DNA from: Liolophura sinensis
Taxonomy: Eukaryota; Mollusca; Polyplacophora; Chitonida; Chitonidae
NCBI RefSeq assembly: GCF_032854445.1
Contig: NC_088295.1
Location: 16,603,385-16,667,384 of the forward strand
Length of the DNA: 64,000 nt
Direction of reading: 5' to 3'
Positions 57,601-64,000 of this stretch are shown piece after piece (position 1 is the stretch's first letter; the number at the start of each line of letters is the position of its first letter). The position numbers and the translations under genes were made by a program. Below the pieces are notes generated by a model that did not search any database, was not told the origin of the DNA, and saw only the letters and a list, made by a program, of their open reading frames with translations.

Positions 57601-59129
57601 GAGGGCGTACCAGTCATGTTCTTCATGTATGTCGAAATCACACTTTAAAGCGAGATTTGCAGGTTGTCAGATAGACGCGTGTTCTCGTGTCAGTCCTATC
57701 ACTTTTAATTAAATTCACGCTGAGAAACGGGATGTCGCATTACATGTCCCTGCCTCCATGGGCCATTCTGCCGCGCTAGCACGCTATAGTTACTCGACTT
57801 GTCTCATCGACAACTATAGTAATACATCATAAAGATAAAATGTGAGAGAATATCTTGATACAGATGAAAAATACAGAGGAAAGGGACATGAACTAGAATC
57901 TTTGGTATAACTAATATAAATGCCGGCTTCCTCTAAACAAACTGATGCATTTGGGAGAGTAAGTGATGGAATTATATCAAATAAATTGTTCATCAGTTCC
58001 TTACTCTCTAGAAAACTATATTTGAACTTCGGTTACCAAAATTACATGATACTGGTGGCACTGGCGGGGAAAACATTTTTTAGAATTCTTTGTATTATTG
58101 CTCTAACTGAATATGCTTCTACCCCCGCATAGTTGGGTGGTGGGGGGGGGGGGGGGGAGAATTACTAAAGCTGGTTGTCCTTCTTGGAAGCTTGCTAGTG
58201 GTTTGTTGTTCTGATTTGGTACTGGTTACGCTGATATGTTGGTGGTGTTGGTGGTGGAAGTTTATTTTCAAATACAGAGCCTGATGCATCAGTTATTTTG
58301 AATCAATAGCAGGCGATGTATGTTGCGCCGTATACGCATCTGTATCAAACCTGATTCTTCGTACAGTAGGTTAGAAACAACGCGTTTTTCTCAAGCTGTA
58401 GTGAATTTTTTAAGAGAATAAACGATTGCACCGTCCTTGTGCCGCGAGCCGGCTTCCATTATAGATTTTGCCCCAACTTTGCGGTCGCGCGTGTCCCACT
58501 CATAGCAGTCAAGACAAAGGGAGGTCACTCTCAGAGTACTTTACGTAGAGTATTGTCCCTTGCACCATATACGCGTCTATGCCAACGTAAAACAGCAATA
58601 TTGCATGTACGACAGAGAATTTTTATCTTTGGTGACGGTTGTGAGTGAGGGAGGTTGGGCTTACTGGGCAGTTTCCCAGTTGAAGACGCGCAAACACTGG
58701 AAGCTCTTGAACCCTGACCTTGCGATCACTGAATGTGTATATTGGCTGAATGCCGGTATATGAGTATCAGTTTCGACGCATGTATTCATAACATGTACTC
58801 GCCTGGACACTGCTGGTAGTTTTGACCCCGACGTTAGACCTCTACACATATAGACCTAATATTATTATGATACAAAACAATTATAAAACTAAGGCTGTGA
58901 ATCGTGGTGCTGATTCACATGGCTCACCAGCGCTAATGGCAATTACCATTCTTGAAGCTGATTTATATCACACGACAAAAAAGGGATTAATACAAAACCA
59001 TGTGAAATTCAATTAATCTATTAACTCTAAGTAACACATACTTCCCAAAATCACCCATTTACTATTTGTACATAGGTGTATGTGGACGTAAGAACTATCT
59101 AACACGCCCACTCCTCAAGTCCTCATACA

Positions 59130-61400
59130 ATTTCAGTTCATCTCTGACTGGTAAATAATAATGTGTTCAATCTGACGTTAAACTTAGTTGTAAATCATCA
59201 TATTGCATTTATTTTGTTTCATGCCAAAAGTGTGGTCAGCAGTATGTTGGAAAGACGACACAAAAATTACAACAAAGGGTAAATGACCATGGAAAATTAG
59301 TGAGGAAGAAAACAGCTTTTAATAGCAAACATTCTTCTGCATCCGAGCGTGACTGGGGCCACTTCAGTATTCCAATAATATACATGAATCATTTTTCTTC
59401 AAAGGGTAATGTTTCTGATGTCGAACGGAAAATCCGTGATCCGGGACTATTTTGGATGTTGGAGCTTGGTTCACTTTACGGCTTAAATGACAATGTTATG
59501 GGGATTGGCAACGTAACATCTAGTCAACCACACAATTCTAACATAACACAACCGTTCAAATGCCATCAACGAAGTCAACACAGCTTAATAAGGTGCCGGT
59601 TCACATTAATATAGCTCTGACCTACCTGGTAGGTTTGTCTAAAACATCTGGTAGCATACACGCTCAACGCACAGTAATATATGAACTTCCTCTTAAAGTG
59701 TTTAATATTGTAAATTACAATGATCTACTAAATGTGCTTGTGAAAAAATCCGAAGTATAGTTAGTATGCAGAGAAACATAAATATGAGAGCTAATATAAA
59801 AAAAATTGTCCTTTCGGCGCTTAAAATCTTTGCCAGAAATGGTCTAAAGATAAGAACGTAGAACATTCTGTCTTTGGCACATGGCTTGTGCTATAGTAAA
59901 GAAAAAGATTGTGTGTCAATCCACGATATCAGTACTAACTGATGCTCATGGGATTGTCAAACAAGTTCTGAGGGCTCCTATAGGGTGCGAAAGGTAATTC
60001 ATGACCTTCAGAGAAAATACCTTATTGTTCTTGCGGAAAAAGTTCCTAATAATATTATATTTGTCTGCAAGAATTATTACTATCATGATCTTGTATAGGA
60101 GCTTAATATATAACTAGAACAACTGCCGCAGCATTAACGTATTCTATAACGACCTATGCTCTGGAGGAACTATTTAAAAGACAGCAGTCCTTTCTCCAAT
60201 CGAGGAGTATATCCGTACCTTCCCGTCACAGCGACATACCACAACTTTACAGGATTCCAAAAATGCATTAATCCTCACACAAAGCTCGTTTTATTGCGGA
60301 GTCAAGAAACTGCACCACCAAACTTTTATTCATTCTCTCAAAAAATTTCACTACAGGTTTTGGAAAGAGTACTCTTGTGCAATTGCAAAAAAATTCAGGC
60401 GTCAACTGTAGGTGGATTCTTAAAAACTCCAGACGTCACATTGAAGAACTAAACACTTTAATACACGCACCGTACAAGGACATTTCTACTTGAGATTTCC
60501 CCACTGTCTACACTACTATTCCTCATACAGATTTAATTCATACAATTTTTTCACTAATTGTGTCGGTGTTTACTCAGACTGTTACTACATTAATGTCAAA
60601 GGCAATAGAGCCTTCTTCAGTTCCACTACATACAAGGGTTACCATTCAAGAGAAGTTTCCTTATTCATCGAGTATCTTGAATTTCTCATTAATAACATCT
60701 GTGTGAAATTTTGGAAAACTATATATCAGCTGTGTATAGTGTGCAGATTGTGCCCCACTTTTGCATGGTTGACCTATACCTGTTCTCGCATGAATGCGAC
60801 TGTATGCAGAAAATACGAAATGGAATAATTTTCGTCAAACTCTGTTTTTCTCGTTAACTAAAGGGTATGTTGATGGTCTGCTATATCTTTAAACAAGACA
60901 TATATAACAAAGACCGTGACAGATAAATGTTCACTTTCACTCGATTTAAAGAAAACGACAGACTCTTCAGATGGTACATTCTATCTAGGCCTATATATGA
61001 GCACAAAGACCAAAACGGTTTTTCTCTCACGCAAGCTTTGCGACAAGAAGGATAGTTTCAACTTTGATAGTGTATTCTATCCTTATTTGGACAGCAGTAT
61101 ACCGAAGGGTCGACGATTTCGATTATTGTCACAAATTATTACTGCAAAGACTAGTATGCCAATGTTAATGTCTATCAAATGCCTTCACTCTATTAAGTGA
61201 AGGCATTTAAGGGTGGGGGCTGTATATCTTCATCATGTTGAATTAAAATGGTGCGTCATGTATATGAACGCAGCGCAACTAAGACATATTGTATTATCAA
61301 CTTGTATATTAGCATGCTATATGATTTATGTCCATATGGGTTGACGGCTGGTATAACAATATCTGTTTCGAGGCATATACTCAGATGTAGGTTACCACTC
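59130..61400 (+). mobile_element. Decayed Naiad-like Penelope-type retroelement (GIY-YIG before RT)
   Basis: Order on the plus strand: GIY-YIG endonuclease start (LSCKSSYCIYFVSCQKCGQQ then YVGKTTQKLQQRVNDH, 59175-59310) with FWMLELGSLYGLNDNV (about 59451-59498); a conserved upstream block (VIHDLQRKYLIVLAEKVPNN, then IIFVCKNYYYHDLV, about 59991-60098); RT palm remnants (EYLEFLINNICVKFW, about 60669-60713); and an RT C-terminal block (LCDKKDSFNFDSVFYPY, about 61036-61086). Several stops and frame shifts; inactive. An endonuclease N-terminal to the RT is the hallmark of the permuted Naiad clade. Family assignment is from remembered motif patterns. Confidence 0.7.
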
Positions 61401-62526
61401 CCTCGTTCTATTTCCTACCCTCTTTCACCTTAGATTATTGGATCTCGCCACCCTGGTATGGTAAATCATAACATACTCTCAACGACACTGGATATCGTAT
61501 GTGAAAAGATGTCCCTCGATCGGAAACGTATCTATTTACGTTGTAATACAGCAGTCTTAGCCTTACTGGTTTCTCGCCAGTAACTGTCGGTACACTGGTC
61601 AGGAACAGCCAATCATGCTGCTACAGCTTCCGGTACACTTCTGATTCCCTAAAGGCTTTTCCCCAAATGTCCCTCCAAACCAGAGTCCATTGTGATGAGT
61701 CCTACCAGACTATCTCTAGCCAGATTCCAATATTTCTGATTTTTAAATGTAGGGGTCTACTTTATACGTTCCTCCGCATTCGTCAGCACTTGCAAAGACC
61801 CAAAAGAGGCAAGACCGGGTCTTCGTCCCATTTTAATGATCCAAATATAGCCAGATTCCAATAGTTTTACGGACTATAAATGATATTTCTAGTTTCTAAA
61901 AGTTATTCGTAAGTCAATGTGGCTGCAGTGAGCCAAAAGACTTACAACAGATTCTCTTATACTTTGGATACCTGAATCTTCTTGCTCTTACTTAAGGACA
62001 CAAATACAACCATTTCTAACTGCTCTTCGCTCTTCTTACACAGTGTATATGCGCCAAAAAAGTTCGGGACAAGTTCCACTACGTGCTGACTTCAATAACG
62101 TTCCAATACTGAAAACCAAAATTTGTTTCATATTAATAAGACAAAAGTTTCAATAGCACTTTATATTCTGTGTTCATAACATTTGTTGTTTTCACGCCTT
62201 TTCATGGGAATGTCTGAACTGAATATGCGGATTTTATGGGCAGCCCCGGCCTCTGCCTGGTTTCTTCTCGCCATAATGCTGGCCACCGTCGCCTAATGAA
62301 AGTGGATATTTATTTATAAATTTTATTATAACTTGAATAGAAAGAAAATATTATTTTGCGCTTTTGTTGGCTTTTTGCAAGCCTTTGGTAGAGTTTGAAC
62401 TGATGCGCGGTGCCAAAAACTGTAGACGTCATGCCGGGATAACAAGCAAATGTTTTAATTTGCACCATGTATCACTCAGTTAAGCGATGTATTTCAAATG
62501 GCGATATAACTATCCTAGCTGAAAAT
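61401..62526. other. Unassigned intergenic DNA
   Basis: Contains one minus-strand dispersed repeat (62236-62330). A short direct repeat TAGCCAGATTCCAATA occurs twice (near 61718 and 61849). No gene is supported. Confidence 0.45.
62236..62330 (-). repeat. Dispersed ATTTATTTGATTGG-family repeat, minus orientation
   Basis: Minus strand reads CGACGGTGGCCAGCATTATG, GCGAGAAGAAACCAGGCAGA and GGCCGGGGCTGCCC, the central block of the family. Confidence 0.7.
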
Positions 62527-63080
62527 TAAAATGGTCTCTGAAAGTTAATGTGGATAAGACAAACATTAAGATATTTAGTAAACGCAAACGTAAGAAATTG
62601 AAATTACTGATGCACATCGTTAGTTGGGTGTTCAGATGAAGTTTAATGGCTCATTTTAAATGCTAGAAAGCTCTTAATCAATGAAATAAAGCTTTGTTTG
62701 CAATGACACGAAAAATTACATATTCGTCGCGACCTGTAGGCTCCACTCTTTCAAGCTTTTTGATCAAATGACTTTCCCGATTTGTTTATATTCTTGAGAT
62801 TTGGGGTTTTAAAACATTACATTTTTTTTTTTGGACATTTTTAAAAACTATACTCGGTTTAAAATCGAGTACAGCAAATCATGTGGTTTATGGCGAGGTG
62901 GGTGTGTTATTACGCAGTGGTAGCGAAACGAAGCAATGTTATATAATATGTAGACTTTTGTTCGTCATGAATAACATTCGTAAATTTCCATAGCTGGAAA
63001 GTGTTAAAAGTATCCTCAATGGTTATATTTGGAAGAAATCAATTTGTACTCAGTGCTGTAAGTTTTTTATCATTCTTTGA
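62527..63080 (+). mobile_element. Decayed LINE (non-LTR retrotransposon) 3' coding remnant
   Basis: Broken frames give KWSLKVNVDKTNIKIFSKRK (a typical motif after the RT active site), then KARKLLINEIKLCL and ILGLKSSTANHVVYGEVG, matching in order the C-terminal region of LINE ORF2 proteins. Many stops. No poly-A tail or target duplication found. Confidence 0.55.
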
Positions 63081-64000
63081 GCGTTGCATGAAAGATCATA
63101 TTGTTCAAATTAGCACTCCGATACATCTTTATCAACTAAAGGTGTTACATACAAAATGTTTAACACAAATTTTGAATTTGAATTTTATTTGGTGCAATTT
63201 GGCTCAAAAGTACGTAAATTGTTATCTAAATTGATAGCCAGTAATTACCACTTACCTAGTGAGCGGAGACGATGCTTAAAACAGGTTAGGCGAAAGCGTT
63301 TATATGTAAAAATTGCGAAACCAACAGTGCTGGTGATGAATAACAAACACTTCAAAATGATTTGTCATACACTGCATGCATAATTTTACTCAAGAAATAC
63401 ATACCCGAAAATATTACACCCAGTGTATATAAACCGCAATAGTTAATTATTCCAGTCTACGGATATTAAAAAAAATATGTAATGTATTTAGGTTTATTAA
63501 TGAATGAATGCCTATAATATTTATAATGTCTCGTATTTGCTGTTCTGTTCCATCATCAGTGTTCAGTAGGCCAACATACATAATGTGCTTACTCCTCGTG
63601 TCATCTTGCGTGCATGATGAAGAGTGCGATAAATAAAGTTTTAAAAAGTTACAGGTCAGTTGAAACGCATAGATCTAATGTTGATTCTTCGCTTTGTATT
63701 TCATATTTCATTTACGACTGGGACATCAATCGGGAAACTTGTGCCAATCTATCCAAATGCACATGACTCGATCTATAACTGATCGTGCGTGCAGGCTGAC
63801 AGCTTGAAACAGTTAAACTTAGCCCTGGCAGGCTCACTGCCTCAGTTGCCGATAGCACGCCTACATCAATAGACCAATAGAGGGCGCTGTTGTCGTAGTT
63901 TTTCTAACATGTGAGTTTGACAAGACAAGCGAACTGCAGCAAAACAAACTGATCACAGCCTTGTGGTTGAACTTAAAAGCTCTGTGGATTTTTTACTAAT
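63081..64000. other. Gene-free right edge
   Basis: Short open frames (63001-63234, 63156-63383) have no recognisable domain. An AGAGGGCGCTGTT motif lies at about 63880-63893. A gene beginning beyond the window cannot be excluded. Confidence 0.4.

Overview
The window is AT-rich animal DNA with small coding exons and kilobase-scale introns. It is also rich in minisatellites, tRNA-derived SINEs and Penelope-like retroelement remnants. The exon style and repeat types fit a lophotrochozoan, most likely a mollusc; this is inferred from repeat style and is not proven. Three multi-exon genes can be rebuilt from reading frame, splice sites and intron phase.

(1) 156-6286, minus: an executioner-type caspase (caspase-3/7-like) in six exons, with a short prodomain, catalytic His and Cys, the QACRG motif and a DEVD site in the linker between the subunits. 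(2) 7889-17524, plus: a second caspase-fold gene arranged head to head with the first, six exons, 284 codons before the stop. It has lost the catalytic Cys, the catalytic His and the substrate-binding Arg residues, but keeps a DEVD linker site. It looks like a pseudocaspase, born by duplication because its intron phases (1,2,1,0,1) match those of its neighbour. (3) 21596-52871, minus: a LIM-RA-SARAH protein of the RASSF family (450 aa, 11 exons), the architecture of the Drosophila RASSF that acts on the Hippo kinase pathway. A second first exon at 40846-40889 has the right phase and an in-frame upstream stop, and would give a LIM-less isoform.

Layout: 1-6286 caspase, with two inverted-repeat elements in its introns; 6287-7888 shared divergent intergenic region; 7889-17524 pseudocaspase, whose introns hold four minisatellites (48, 81, 30 and 26 bp units) and a SINE with perfect target-site duplications; 17525-21595 tail-to-tail intergenic DNA; 21596-52871 RASSF; 52872-64000 gene-free and repeat-rich. 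The last part contains a tandem duplication interrupted by a 3' fragment of a Penelope-like element, a foldback element, a decayed Naiad-like (N-terminal GIY-YIG) retroelement and a decayed LINE.

An active caspase, a dead caspase and a RASSF adaptor side by side suggest a cell-death and growth-control neighbourhood. The active and inactive caspase pair with a shared upstream region is the most interesting candidate system. The two-promoter RASSF gene and the duplicated splice acceptor in its RA domain come next.
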